Origin: Thermodesulfobacteriota bacterium
Lineage (GTDB): Bacteria > Desulfobacterota > Desulfobacteria > Desulfobacterales > JAUWMJ01
Direction: 5' to 3'
Length of the DNA: 49,807 nt
Assembly (NCBI GenBank): GCA_034189135.1
Contig: JAXHVO010000086.1
Location: 32,501-82,307, forward strand
The notes beneath the pieces are model-generated. The model was not told where the DNA came from, ran no database searches, and worked only from the letters and a program-made list of their open reading frames with translations. Shown here one piece after another: positions 9,179 to 17,363 of this stretch; position 1 is the stretch's first letter, and each line of letters begins with the position of its first letter. A program made the position numbers and the translations under genes.

Positions 9179-10564
9179 ATGCCCCAAAGACAGCCTCAAA
9201 ATCAAAAAGATCCTTCTCTTTATAACCTTCCGCCCCATAGTATTGAGGCGGAAGAATCAATTTTAAGCGCAATGCTTCTTGATAACAACACGTTGCTTGA
9301 TGTTTTTGATATTCTTACATCCGAGGATTTTTACAAGACCGCCCATAAAATAATCTTTTCAGCCATAACTGATCTGTTTGCAAGAAATGAACCCGTTGAT
9401 CTTGTAACCCTTTCCAACATACTCAAGGAGCAAGGTCGGCTTGAAAAGGTCGGAGGAGCCACGTACCTGGCACGTCTTGTTGATGTGGTCCCCCTTGCCG
9501 TAAATGCACAACACTATGCAAGGATTGTTCATGACAAAGCATCTTTAAGACGTCTTATCGAAAAAGCGAATATCATTTCCAGTCGATGTTTTGAAGACCG
9601 GGGAAACGTTGATGAAGTGATTGATTTTGCCGAAAGCTCAATTTTTGAGATTTCACAAAACAAAACCTATCAGTCCTTTTATTCCATTAACAAATTAATT
9701 GAAGTCAATATTGATACACTTGAAGAACGGCAGGGCAATAAAGCACTGGTAACCGGTGTTCCTACAGATTTTGTCCTCCTTGACCAAATGACATCCGGGC
9801 TCCAGAAATCTGATCTCATTATCTTAGCCGCTCGCCCGAGCATGGGAAAAACAGCCCTGGCGCTTAATATAGCAAGAAATGTGGCAATTAATGAGAACAT
9901 TCCGGTAGCGCTGTTTTCTCTGGAAATGTCAAAAGAACAGTTGTCTATGCGAATGCTGAGCAGCGAGGCAAGGCTCAATTCCTCCCGCTTGAGAAGCGGT
10001 TTCATCAGCCAGGATGACTGGAATAAGATTACTGAAGCTGCGGGAAACCTATCCACTGCCCCTATTTATATTGATGATTCACCTGATATTTCTGCCATGG
10101 AAATAAGAGCCAAAGCTCGCAGGTTAAAAATGGATAAGAAAATAGGACTGGTTATTATCGACTATCTCCAGCTAATGAGAACCAGAAGTACAGCGGAACG
10201 CAGAGATCTCGAAATTTCAGATATATCACGATCTCTAAAAGCCCTTGCCAAAGAACTCGATCTGCCGGTGGTCGCTCTCTCTCAGCTAAACAGGATGCTG
10301 GAACAAAGAAGTGATAAACGGCCTCAGCTTTCGGACCTTAGGGAATCTGGCGCCCTTGAGCAGGATGCGGATGTGGTTGCTTTTATTTACAGGGATGAAG
10401 TCTATAATAAAGATGAAAATAATCCTAACAAGGGAAAAGCGGAGTTAATCATTGCTAAGCAGAGAAATGGACCTGTGGGAACGGTGCCTTTGATATTTCT
10501 GGATACATATACCCGCTTTGAAAATCCGGCAAAAAAAAATATAAATGGAAACAGTGAATTCTGA
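9179..10564 (+). CDS. dnaB: Replicative DNA helicase DnaB
   Basis: Hexameric 5'-3' replicative helicase. The N-terminal domain (PPHSIEAEESILSAMLLDN) and linker precede the RecA-like ATPase domain with Walker A ARPSMGKTA (about 218-226), Walker B LVIIDYLQLM and the SQLNR motif, then DLRESGALEQDADVV. Length 461 is normal and no intein is present. It follows rplI by 263 bp, in the usual bS6-bS18-bL9-DnaB order. The gap before it contains a short dispersed repeat and no clear promoter. Confidence 0.98.
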   Translation: MPQRQPQNQKDPSLYNLPPHSIEAEESILSAMLLDNNTLLDVFDILTSEDFYKTAHKIIFSAITDLFARNEPVDLVTLSNILKEQGRLEKVGGATYLARLVDVVPLAVNAQHYARIVHDKASLRRLIEKANIISSRCFEDRGNVDEVIDFAESSIFEISQNKTYQSFYSINKLIEVNIDTLEERQGNKALVTGVPTDFVLLDQMTSGLQKSDLIILAARPSMGKTALALNIARNVAINENIPVALFSLEMSKEQLSMRMLSSEARLNSSRLRSGFISQDDWNKITEAAGNLSTAPIYIDDSPDISAMEIRAKARRLKMDKKIGLVIIDYLQLMRTRSTAERRDLEISDISRSLKALAKELDLPVVALSQLNRMLEQRSDKRPQLSDLRESGALEQDADVVAFIYRDEVYNKDENNPNKGKAELIIAKQRNGPVGTVPLIFLDTYTRFENPAKKNINGNSEF

Positions 10565-10660
10565 TGGACGTCTAAAAAGTTCATTCTCTTCTACCATACT
10601 GTTTTTCATAAATTTTCCTGCCCGGCTGGGGACAACGAAGCATAAAACCAAAGGTTTACA

Positions 10661-10832
10661 CGGAGAATCGCCTGTTTGCCCGGTATCAGACGTTACCATC
10701 TTATCTGGAAATGAACGTACGGCAGCGATCTCGAGGAGATTAGATTTGAACCAGCCCCAAGGGGCAGAATTCAACGGCGGCGTTGATCGTCTTTGCCCGT
10801 ATGGGTGTAACTGAGAAGATAGGGGACGTGTA
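10661..10832. repeat. Dispersed ~173-bp element, copy A (truncated or diverged)
   Basis: This stretch in the dnaB-hflX gap aligns along its whole length with 18459-18632 near uvrA. The best conserved block runs from CCAGCCCCAAGGG through CTGAGAAGATAGGGG to CGTGTA. Copy B has a long terminal inverted repeat that copy A lacks at its 3' side. Both copies contain the hairpin-forming GCCCCAAGGGGC-like core and one frame reading TSPKGQN and TEKIG, without a start codon. It may be a structured RNA element, a non-autonomous mobile element, or a decayed gene remnant. Confidence 0.6.
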
Positions 10833-10854
10833 AGATATTATATAGTTTCTCAAA

Positions 10855-10881
10855 AATATATTCCGTTTTAAACGATAAAAA
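10855..10881. repeat. Solo copy of a MITE-like terminal repeat
   Basis: A 22-bp exact match (TATTCCGTTTTAAACGAT with flanking AATA) to the left terminal repeat of the 13747-13949 element, continuing into a poly-A stretch in both. It begins 23 bp after repeat copy A. No partner arm was found in this gap, so it looks like a leftover end. Confidence 0.55.
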
Positions 10882-10987
10882 AGTGGGTATACCTGTCCGC
10901 AACTATCAGCGGGAAAACAAGTCCTTCAAATTTAGTCATCATATGAAATGCGCAACATACGTTGAATGCTTGCGAAATATGGCACCA

Positions 10988-11015
10988 CCTCCCGTTTTGA
11001 TGCGGGAGGTTTTTT
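10988..11015 (+). terminator. Strong intrinsic terminator just upstream of hflX
   Basis: Perfect 7-bp stem CCTCCCG/CGGGAGG, 8-nt loop, then six T. It lies only 24 bp before the hflX start, leaving no room for a full promoter between. It may end dnaB transcription or a small RNA from the gap, or act as a leader attenuator for hflX. Confidence 0.8.
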
Positions 11016-11039
11016 GTTAGACCGTCAATTCAATACCGG

Positions 11040-12683
11040 ATGAAAAAAATTTATGGAAACACAAACGGGTTAAAGACAAACCAGATCCGCAGGCTAGAAA
11101 AATTTTACCGTCGACGTATCCCGCCTGAATTTATTATCACCTTTGAACTCGCGCGTGATATCAGCAGACTTTCCCATGAAATACGTCGTCAGATCGGTCT
11201 TCTTATCAATCGCAGGGGAAAAATTGCCTGTGTCATTGTCGGTGATTATAAAGGAATTGTTATTCCTCAAATCACTCAATATCGCGCCGCACCCGGTCGT
11301 CTTAACGGGCTTCGCTGTATACATACCCATCTTGGCAATGAAGTCCTGACAAGGGATGACCTTACCGACCTTGTCCTTTTAAGACTTGATATCATGGGGG
11401 CAATTAGCGTTGGAGAAGAGGGCAACCCCCAACTGGTGCATATCAGTCATATCATGCCGAATTCTACATCCGATATGCCTTTTCAGATACTGGATGCTTT
11501 AAATCCCGGTCAGCTTGACATCGGGTGCCTGGATTTAATCAAGGCACTTGAAGCCGAACTATCTCATGTCATTTCCCTACATAAATCAGACACGGGAAAG
11601 GAAAGGGCCCTTCTGGTCAGCGTAACAACTCAATCTCCGGCATCAGCGAGAGATTCTATGGCTGAGCTTACCGAGCTTGCTGTATCATGCGGTATTGACG
11701 TGACGGAAACCATCCTGCAGCAACGAAAAAAAGTTAATTCTAAATTCCTTATGGGCACAGGAAAACTGGAAGAACTCACACTGCTTGCCCTTACAAAGGG
11801 GGCCACTCTTATTATTTTCGACCAGGAATTAAACCCTTCTCAAATACGTTCCATTACAGACCGGACAGATTTAAAGGTGATTGACCGAACCCAGTTGATT
11901 CTCGATATTTTTGCCCAGCGCGCCCAAACAAGAGAAGGTAAACTTCAGGTTGAGTTGGCCCAATTGAAATATCTACTTCCCCGTTTGATTGCAAAAAATA
12001 CGGCCATGTCGAGATTAACCGGTGGCATCGGAGGGCGTGGGCCAGGAGAAACCAAGCTCGAAATAAACCGTCGCCTTGTTCGCAACAGAATTGCACGACT
12101 TGAAAAAGCGCTATCTCTGGTAATAAAACAGCGGAAACAGCAAAAAGCAAAGAGAAAGAAAAAAGAACTTCCCGTTATTTCAATCATCGGTTATACAAAT
12201 GCAGGAAAATCTACGCTTTTGAACACCCTTACCCAAAGCAGTGTGTTGGCCGAAAAACGATTGTTTGCCACACTCGATCCATCAAGCAAACGCCTCAGAT
12301 TTCCCCAAGATATTGAAGTCATTATCACCGATACGGTCGGTTTTATAAAAGACCTCCCCGAAGACCTTAAAGTTGCCTTTCGTGCAACTTTAGAAGAACT
12401 CGAAGGTGCTGATCTTTTGCTTCATATCATTGATATCAGCAATCCCAGATTTAAGGAGCAGATCGAATCTGTAGAGAAAATCCTAGGTGATTTAAATCTA
12501 AACCACATACCTTCTATTCGTGTGCTTAACAAGAAGGATCTGGTTGACAAAGAAACCGTTCACCACTTGATAAAAATAATTGGAGGAACAGCTATTTCAG
12601 CCAAATCCAAAAAAACACTCATGCCTTTGATTGAAAAAATGGAAAAAAAGATAGAGCAAATAAATAGGTTGACATCCTTTTGA
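11040..12683 (+). CDS. hflX: HflX-family ribosome-binding GTPase with long N-terminal extension
   Basis: HflX GTPases bind the large ribosomal subunit and rescue stalled or hibernating ribosomes. Residues from about 188 are the classic HflX N-domain (SVTTQSPASARDSMAELTEL, GTGKLEEL), followed by the glycine-rich segment LTGGIGGRGPGETKLE and the G domain with G1 GYTNAGKST (about 384-392), G3 DTVGFIKDLP and G4 NKKD. At 547 residues it is over 100 longer than E. coli HflX because of an N-terminal domain of about 185 residues containing IHTHLGNEVLTRDDL. That segment resembles a JAMM metalloprotease HxH...(S/T)xxD pattern, which is tentative. Starts at ATG 11040 directly after a terminator-like hairpin. 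Confidence 0.93.
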   Translation: MKKIYGNTNGLKTNQIRRLEKFYRRRIPPEFIITFELARDISRLSHEIRRQIGLLINRRGKIACVIVGDYKGIVIPQITQYRAAPGRLNGLRCIHTHLGNEVLTRDDLTDLVLLRLDIMGAISVGEEGNPQLVHISHIMPNSTSDMPFQILDALNPGQLDIGCLDLIKALEAELSHVISLHKSDTGKERALLVSVTTQSPASARDSMAELTELAVSCGIDVTETILQQRKKVNSKFLMGTGKLEELTLLALTKGATLIIFDQELNPSQIRSITDRTDLKVIDRTQLILDIFAQRAQTREGKLQVELAQLKYLLPRLIAKNTAMSRLTGGIGGRGPGETKLEINRRLVRNRIARLEKALSLVIKQRKQQKAKRKKKELPVISIIGYTNAGKSTLLNTLTQSSVLAEKRLFATLDPSSKRLRFPQDIEVIITDTVGFIKDLPEDLKVAFRATLEELEGADLLLHIIDISNPRFKEQIESVEKILGDLNLNHIPSIRVLNKKDLVDKETVHHLIKIIGGTAISAKSKKTLMPLIEKMEKKIEQINRLTSF

Positions 12684-12708
12684 AAATATATATAAAAAGC
12701 TCATCCTT

Positions 12709-13497
12709 ATGAACTTTGAAACAGTAAAAAGAGTGGCCGTTGCCGCTGCATATAAAGGTGCCCGGGCAATCATGCCCTTTTATGGCCGGCTGTTAAAGAT
12801 TAATAAAAAAGGCGCCATTGACCTGGTCACTGAAGCCGACACCGGTTCAGAAAAAGCAATCATCAAGACAATCCGAACCAAATTTCCCGGACATTCCATA
12901 CTGGCGGAAGAGAGCGGTCTTAATAAGGGAAATTCTGAAAACCAATGGATCATTGATCCTCTTGACGGAACAACAAATTTTACCCATAAGCTGGATCTTT
13001 TTTCAATTTCAATCGCTTTTGCTTTAAAAGGTAAAATCGTTGTCGGTGTGGTTTTAAATCCTGTGTCGGGAGAGCTTTATACCGCCATAAAGGATAACGG
13101 TGCGACATTGAACGGTAGGCCCGTAAAAGTTTCGGCTGTTGATCAGATCTCTGAAAGTTTGCTGGTCACCGGTTTTCCTTATAATCACCAGAAAATTCTC
13201 AAAGCCCTTATGACCCGCTTTACCGTTTGCCTAAAAGCATCACAGGGGGTCAGACGCCTTGGTTCTGCAGCTCTGGACCTTTGTTTTGTTGCTTGTGGAA
13301 GGTTTGAAGGATTTTGGGAGCAGAATTTAAATCCATGGGATACTGCAGCAGGCACATTAATTGCCCAGGAAGCCGGAGCGGTTGTCACCGATTTTTCAAA
13401 CAGGCCCTTTGATATCTACCAAAAGGAAATTCTTGCCACCAACGGCCGCATACATAATGCCATGCTTTCATTACTGGAGTTGAAAGATAAAATATGA
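12709..13497 (+). CDS. suhB: Inositol-1-monophosphatase family protein (SuhB-like)
   Basis: Mg2+-dependent phosphatase of the IMPase/SuhB family, 262 residues. Metal ligands are visible as ILAEESG, WIIDPLDGTTNFTH and the C-terminal NPWDTAAGTLIAQEAGA. Family members hydrolyse inositol monophosphate and related sugar phosphates; SuhB also binds the transcription antitermination complex in E. coli. It follows hflX by 25 bp and its stop overlaps the ATG of the next small gene, so the three appear co-transcribed. Exact substrate not determinable. Confidence 0.93.
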   Translation: MNFETVKRVAVAAAYKGARAIMPFYGRLLKINKKGAIDLVTEADTGSEKAIIKTIRTKFPGHSILAEESGLNKGNSENQWIIDPLDGTTNFTHKLDLFSISIAFALKGKIVVGVVLNPVSGELYTAIKDNGATLNGRPVKVSAVDQISESLLVTGFPYNHQKILKALMTRFTVCLKASQGVRRLGSAALDLCFVACGRFEGFWEQNLNPWDTAAGTLIAQEAGAVVTDFSNRPFDIYQKEILATNGRIHNAMLSLLELKDKI

Positions 13498-13691
13498 AAA
13501 ACAAGTCAAAAGGCAGAAATTTACTTGATGAGCATCTGGGATGTTATGGCGAATTCAACAGCAACGACCCAATCTGCAAGAAGTTTTGTGCTTTGAATAT
13601 AAAGTGCGCCATAGATAGCAATCAAAATAACCTCATGGAGTTTCTTGAAGACCTGGTATCATCCGATGAAATTTTTCTGAAAATTCAGTGA
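13494..13691 (+). CDS. Small Cys-motif protein of unknown function
   Basis: A 65-residue protein starting at an ATG that overlaps the suhB TGA (ATGA). The middle carries CYGEFNSNDPICKKFCALNIKC, a C-x9-C-x3-C-x5-C arrangement that could bind a metal or form disulfides. The region after it is acidic and helical. The pattern looks like a conserved small Cys domain rather than random ORF, but no function is recognised. Translational coupling supports it being expressed. Confidence 0.6.
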   Translation: MKNKSKGRNLLDEHLGCYGEFNSNDPICKKFCALNIKCAIDSNQNNLMEFLEDLVSSDEIFLKIQ

Positions 13692-13746
13692 AATGTCTCA
13701 TATAACTCCTTTTACCGCAATGATATAAAACAATCACTTATACTGT

Positions 13747-13949
13747 TTGCCATTAATATATTCCGTTTTAAACGATGAAAAACTCGTATATAAGAGATCG
13801 TAAAGAAAGAACAGACTAGCTATATTATAATTTGTTTTGTTATCAGAACGATTGCCATAAAATGAGCTTATTCTATTTTAGCTCTTTCTTAACGATCTCT
13901 AATACACTCAGACAGTTTCCTCATTTAAAACGGAACATATTTATGGCAA
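13747..13949. mobile_element. MITE-like element with long imperfect terminal inverted repeats
   Basis: This occupies most of the 308-bp gap between the small Cys gene and the converging GlcD gene. The left arm TTGCCATTAATATATTCCG and right arm (reverse complement TTGCCATAAATATGTTCCG) continue through GTTTTAAA. After a short variable part they pair again at AGAGATCGTAAAGAAAGA versus AGAGATCGTTAAGAAAGA. The arms total roughly 60 bp each around an AT-rich centre, with no transposase. A solo copy of the terminal repeat lies at 10855. No clear target-site duplication was identified. Confidence 0.65.
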
Positions 13950-13999
13950 TTACTATAAGGAGCAGAAAGGGGGGTAAAATATAGAACAGTGAGGTGGGA

Positions 14000-15382
14000 T
14001 CAGCCTTGAAAAATCTTACCCGGATTTAATATTCCTTTTGGGTCAAAAACCTGTTTGATTCTTTTCATGAGGGCAAGCTCTACGGAACCGATTTCTTTTT
14101 CCAAATAGGGCGCCTTGGTAATCCCTATACCATGTTCACCGGAAATGGTTCCACCCAGTTTAAGGGTGTAGTCGAACAGCTCATCAACAGCATCTTCAGC
14201 CTTTTTAAGCTGGTCTTTATCTTTTTTATCAAGCATAATATTAAAATGGATATTTCCGTCACCTGCATGACCGAAACTTGCCATTATAAGCCCGGTTTTT
14301 GTCCGTAATGCGTCTATCTTTTTGACCATTTGAGGGATTTTGCTTCGTGGAACAACAATGTCTTCATTGATTTTATCAGGGGCATACTTGAACAGCGCAG
14401 GTGAGATCGCTTTACGTGCTTTCCATAGATTTGCAGCCTCTTCTTTGTTTTCTGCCACTTTAACCCTTGTTGCCCCCTGGGAGATACACAACTTTTTTAA
14501 ATCGGTAACTGCTCTGTCCGCCTCTTCTGCAGTACCATCCACATCAATCAGCAGCATTGCCTGGGCCTCAACCGGTAAACCTATGTTAAGATGGTCCTCA
14601 GCGCATTGTATCGATGCATTGTCTATAAACTCAATGGTTCGCGGTATGATTGAGCGTCTTATTATTTCTGAAACCGTTTCCGCCGCTTGATCGATTACCT
14701 CAAAAACAGCGGTCATGGTTCTTATTTCCTTTGGCAGGGGCAAAAGCTTTAGTGTCATGCGGGTAATGATTCCAAGGGTGCCTTCGGAACCGATGAAAAG
14801 TCTTGTTAAATCATACCCCACCACCCCCTTGGCGGTTTTGACTCCGGTTTTTATTATTTCTCCTGTTGGAAGCACCACTTCAAGTCCTAGCACATAATCC
14901 CGTGTGACCCCGTATTTTACAGCGCGGGGTCCCCCGGCGCACTCAGCCATGTTTCCACCCAGGGTACAAAATGCAGAACTTGCAGGATCGGGAGGATAAA
15001 ACAAACCCTCTTTTTCAACCACCCGATGGAAATGACCGGTTATCACTCCCGGTTCGACGTGGGCAACAAGATTATCGGTATCTATTTTATGGATACGGTT
15101 AAAACGGGTCATGATAATGACAACTCCGCCGTTGATGGGAAGGGATCCTCCGCTCATTCCAGATCCGGATCCACGGGGAATGACATTAAAATGATTTCTA
15201 TTGGCCAGGCGCAATATGGATGCCACTTGACTTGCTTTTTGGGGGAAAACAATTGCGTCCGGCAGGAAGTTTATGGCGGTGGCATCATAGCCATAGCAGA
15301 CAAGATCTTCTTTGGCATTGCTGCAATATGCCTTGCCAACTATATCTCTCAAATCTTTAAAGGTATGAATGGATATTGTCAT
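14000..15382 (-). CDS. glcD: FAD-linked glycolate/D-lactate oxidase subunit (GlcD type)
   Basis: FAD-binding oxidoreductase of the PCMH/GlcD family, 460 residues, oxidising a 2-hydroxy acid such as glycolate or D-lactate. The FAD pyrophosphate loop reads PRGSGSGMSGGSLPINGG, followed by VEPGV, PPDPASSAFCTLGGN and GVVGYDLTRLFIGSEGTLGI. The C-terminal cap has ASFGHAGDGNIHFN and SGEHGIG. It stands alone; the usual iron-sulfur partner (GlcF) is not adjacent, and downstream lies the 13747-13949 repeat. Substrate specificity between lactate and glycolate cannot be decided from sequence alone. Confidence 0.9.
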   Translation of the reverse strand: MTISIHTFKDLRDIVGKAYCSNAKEDLVCYGYDATAINFLPDAIVFPQKASQVASILRLANRNHFNVIPRGSGSGMSGGSLPINGGVVIIMTRFNRIHKIDTDNLVAHVEPGVITGHFHRVVEKEGLFYPPDPASSAFCTLGGNMAECAGGPRAVKYGVTRDYVLGLEVVLPTGEIIKTGVKTAKGVVGYDLTRLFIGSEGTLGIITRMTLKLLPLPKEIRTMTAVFEVIDQAAETVSEIIRRSIIPRTIEFIDNASIQCAEDHLNIGLPVEAQAMLLIDVDGTAEEADRAVTDLKKLCISQGATRVKVAENKEEAANLWKARKAISPALFKYAPDKINEDIVVPRSKIPQMVKKIDALRTKTGLIMASFGHAGDGNIHFNIMLDKKDKDQLKKAEDAVDELFDYTLKLGGTISGEHGIGITKAPYLEKEIGSVELALMKRIKQVFDPKGILNPGKIFQG

Positions 15383-15429
15383 TTATGGCTTTAACCTGGA
15401 AAGGGGGAGTGGAGTTTTCTACGATGTCA

Positions 15430-16776
15430 TCAAAATTTACCGGATTCAAGTTTCTTACAAAAGAAATCAACCTTTTTTTGAATGGTAGCATCTTCTCTTA
15501 AGCCCCTTTCAACTGCGCCGATTGAATGAAGGGCAGTGGCATGGTACCGGTTGAAACTTTTCCCTATAGTTTGGAGGGATAAATCTGTGTACCTTCGTGA
15601 CAGATAGATAGCGATCTGCCTGGGCTGAACTATGGTTTGTTTGCGTGAACGTGATTCAATATCGCTGACTGAAATCCGATAATTCTTGCATACGAGTTTT
15701 TTAATACCACTTAAGGTAATCGTTTTGCGATTGCGAACGATGTTTTTAACCACACTTGCGGCAAGGCTTAAGTCAAGAGGCACACTCAACAGGGAAGATT
15801 TGGCGGCAACGCCAAACAGCCCGCTTTCAAGTTGTCTAACGTCATCGGTAAGTTCCGAAGCCAAATAACCGGTGACGTCTTCGGGTATATGATACCCTTT
15901 TGCCTTTGATTTTTTCTTTATAATCCTTACCCTTGTTTTAAAATCCGGAGGGTCAATGGTTGAAATAAGACCGCTTGACAGACGTGATCGTAATTTATCA
16001 TTTAATTTGGGGATATCGGCCGGCAGATAACAACTGGAAAAAATAACTTTCTTATTTGATTCAAACAGACTGTCCAGCGTTAATGCAAGCTCTATCTGGG
16101 TGCGTTCTTTTCCGGTCAGATAATGTACATCTTCTAAAAGCAATACGTCACAATTGTTTCGGTACTTGCTTTTGAATTTTTCAATACAATTATTTCTAAA
16201 AGCTTGAATCATCTCGTTACTGAAGTCTTCTGCAGTCACATAATAGACACGATCTTTCGGGTATTTGGCCAAAATTTGATGCCCGATGGCTTGGGACAGA
16301 TGGCTTTTGCCCATTCCAGTATGCGACAATAAAAACAGGGAATTCTGGTAGGTATCTTTTTTTGAAGCCAGTGACAATGACGCTGAATAAGCAAAATCGT
16401 TATTATTTCCAACGACAAACTGGTCAAAGGTAAATTCCTTTCGTAAAAAGCACCCCTTGCTCTGGCAAACATTCATATTGGGAAGGGATAGTTGAAGTTT
16501 TTTATTTGCTTTTTGGCGGTGATTGCCTTTCCCGTTTCCATTGAGAACAGTAATTGAAAACCGGCAGTCTTTGCCAAAAACCTTTTTTACCTCTGAATCA
16601 ATAATAGAGCTATAGTGGTCCTGTACCCGTTTCCGGGAGAAAGGATTGGGAGATGATACCACCAGACAATCTTTGTCATTTTTAATATATTTTAAAGGTT
16701 CAATCCACATTCTAAAACTATGGCCGGGAATATTCTCTTTTACCACAGCTTTTATTTCATTCCATGCAGCTTCCAT
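15430..16776 (-). CDS. dnaA: Divergent DnaA-family replication initiator
   Basis: All DnaA domains are present. Domain I is AWNEIKAVVKENIPGHSFRMWI and domain III carries FTFDQFVVGNNNDFAY. Walker A is LLSHTGMGKSHL, where most DnaA have GGxGxGKTH. Walker B is VLLLEDVHYL. The domain IV helix-turn-helix carries RQIAIYLSRRYTDLSLQTIGKSF. The DNA-binding signature normally GGRDHTTV is changed to NRYHATA, losing the Asp and first Thr that contact the DnaA box. I place the start at ATG 16776 (448 residues), where family alignment begins; the longer TTG-started frame to 16860 adds 28 unrelated residues. It could be the main initiator with altered specificity or a second DnaA. dnaN is not adjacent. Confidence 0.85.
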   Translation of the reverse strand: MEAAWNEIKAVVKENIPGHSFRMWIEPLKYIKNDKDCLVVSSPNPFSRKRVQDHYSSIIDSEVKKVFGKDCRFSITVLNGNGKGNHRQKANKKLQLSLPNMNVCQSKGCFLRKEFTFDQFVVGNNNDFAYSASLSLASKKDTYQNSLFLLSHTGMGKSHLSQAIGHQILAKYPKDRVYYVTAEDFSNEMIQAFRNNCIEKFKSKYRNNCDVLLLEDVHYLTGKERTQIELALTLDSLFESNKKVIFSSCYLPADIPKLNDKLRSRLSSGLISTIDPPDFKTRVRIIKKKSKAKGYHIPEDVTGYLASELTDDVRQLESGLFGVAAKSSLLSVPLDLSLAASVVKNIVRNRKTITLSGIKKLVCKNYRISVSDIESRSRKQTIVQPRQIAIYLSRRYTDLSLQTIGKSFNRYHATALHSIGAVERGLREDATIQKKVDFFCKKLESGKF

Positions 16777-16916
16777 AGTATTTTTTGCTTTGATTTTGCT
16801 TAAGAAAGAAATTAACGCGTTGTTTTTAAATGAAAAATATGTAAATAATAACGAAGTCAAACGGTTTGGCAGGTTTTTTTCCAGATTTCTTAAAAGCCGC
16901 TCAAATTGTGCTTGAA

Positions 16917-16945
16917 TGTTTAAGACATCTTAGAAGGCATGTCAA
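16917..16945 (-). promoter_or_regulatory. Possible sigma-70 promoter of dnaA
   Basis: On the minus strand a perfect -35 TTGACA (16945-16940) is followed after 17 bp by TAAACA (16922-16917), a half-matching -10. It is about 140 bp upstream of the chosen dnaA start. Confidence 0.35.
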
Positions 16946-17234
16946 ACCCGGTAAACAGGGTTTATTCTCTCATTGAAACCAAGTTATGAACATTTTTTAA
17001 CATTCTGTTATTATTATTATTATCCAATATAAAACAGACAAGGTCTCTTAAATCCAACCTTTTAATTATTGGTATTTTTTTTAAGCATTTTAGACATATC
17101 CATCAGTGTTAACAAAATGATACAAAAAGATAAACCTTCTAAAATCTAACAATAGCTTTTATTTTCTTCCATTTATGAATAATTTATCGCCAGAAAAATT
17201 TATTTTTTTATAGCAAACTATCGGTCGGAATTTG

Positions 17235-17263
17235 TTGATAAAAATTTATTTGCTCTGTAAAAT
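17235..17263 (+). promoter_or_regulatory. Sigma-70 promoter of pdxA
   Basis: TTGATA (17235-17240), 17-bp spacer, TAAAAT (17258-17263), about 100 bp before the pdxA start. The -35 overlaps a near-consensus DnaA box (17233-17241), which could couple the promoter to DnaA binding; that is inference. Confidence 0.55.
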
Positions 17264-17363
17264 AAATCGAGTGATCTGGAAAAAAAGTCTGGGGTTTAAT
17301 ATTTTTCATCATCTTAGATGTCCAAGTGGATCGACTAAAGACCGGTAGAAAAAGGATTTTAAT

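Larger units (their letters stand above)
16777..17363. other. AT-rich divergent intergenic region between dnaA and pdxA (candidate origin or control region)
   Basis: No gene is seen here. The stretch is strongly AT-rich with an ATTATTATTATT run near 17010-17022 and several T tracts. Near-matches to the DnaA box TTATCCACA occur at 16984-16992 (TTATGAACA) and, reversed, at 17233-17241 (TTATCAACA, one mismatch). It also carries likely divergent promoters for dnaA and pdxA. An origin next to dnaA is common in bacteria, but the box matches are few, so this is only a candidate. Confidence 0.35.

Noticed and set aside
10545-10814. 89-residue plus-strand frame after dnaB
   Set aside because: It overlaps the dnaB end and runs through repeat copy A; composition and lack of ribosome site suggest repeat-derived noise.
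10740-10830. tRNA-like look of the repeat core (TTTGAACC, hairpins)
   Set aside because: No cloverleaf, no acceptor stem and no T-loop pattern could be drawn.
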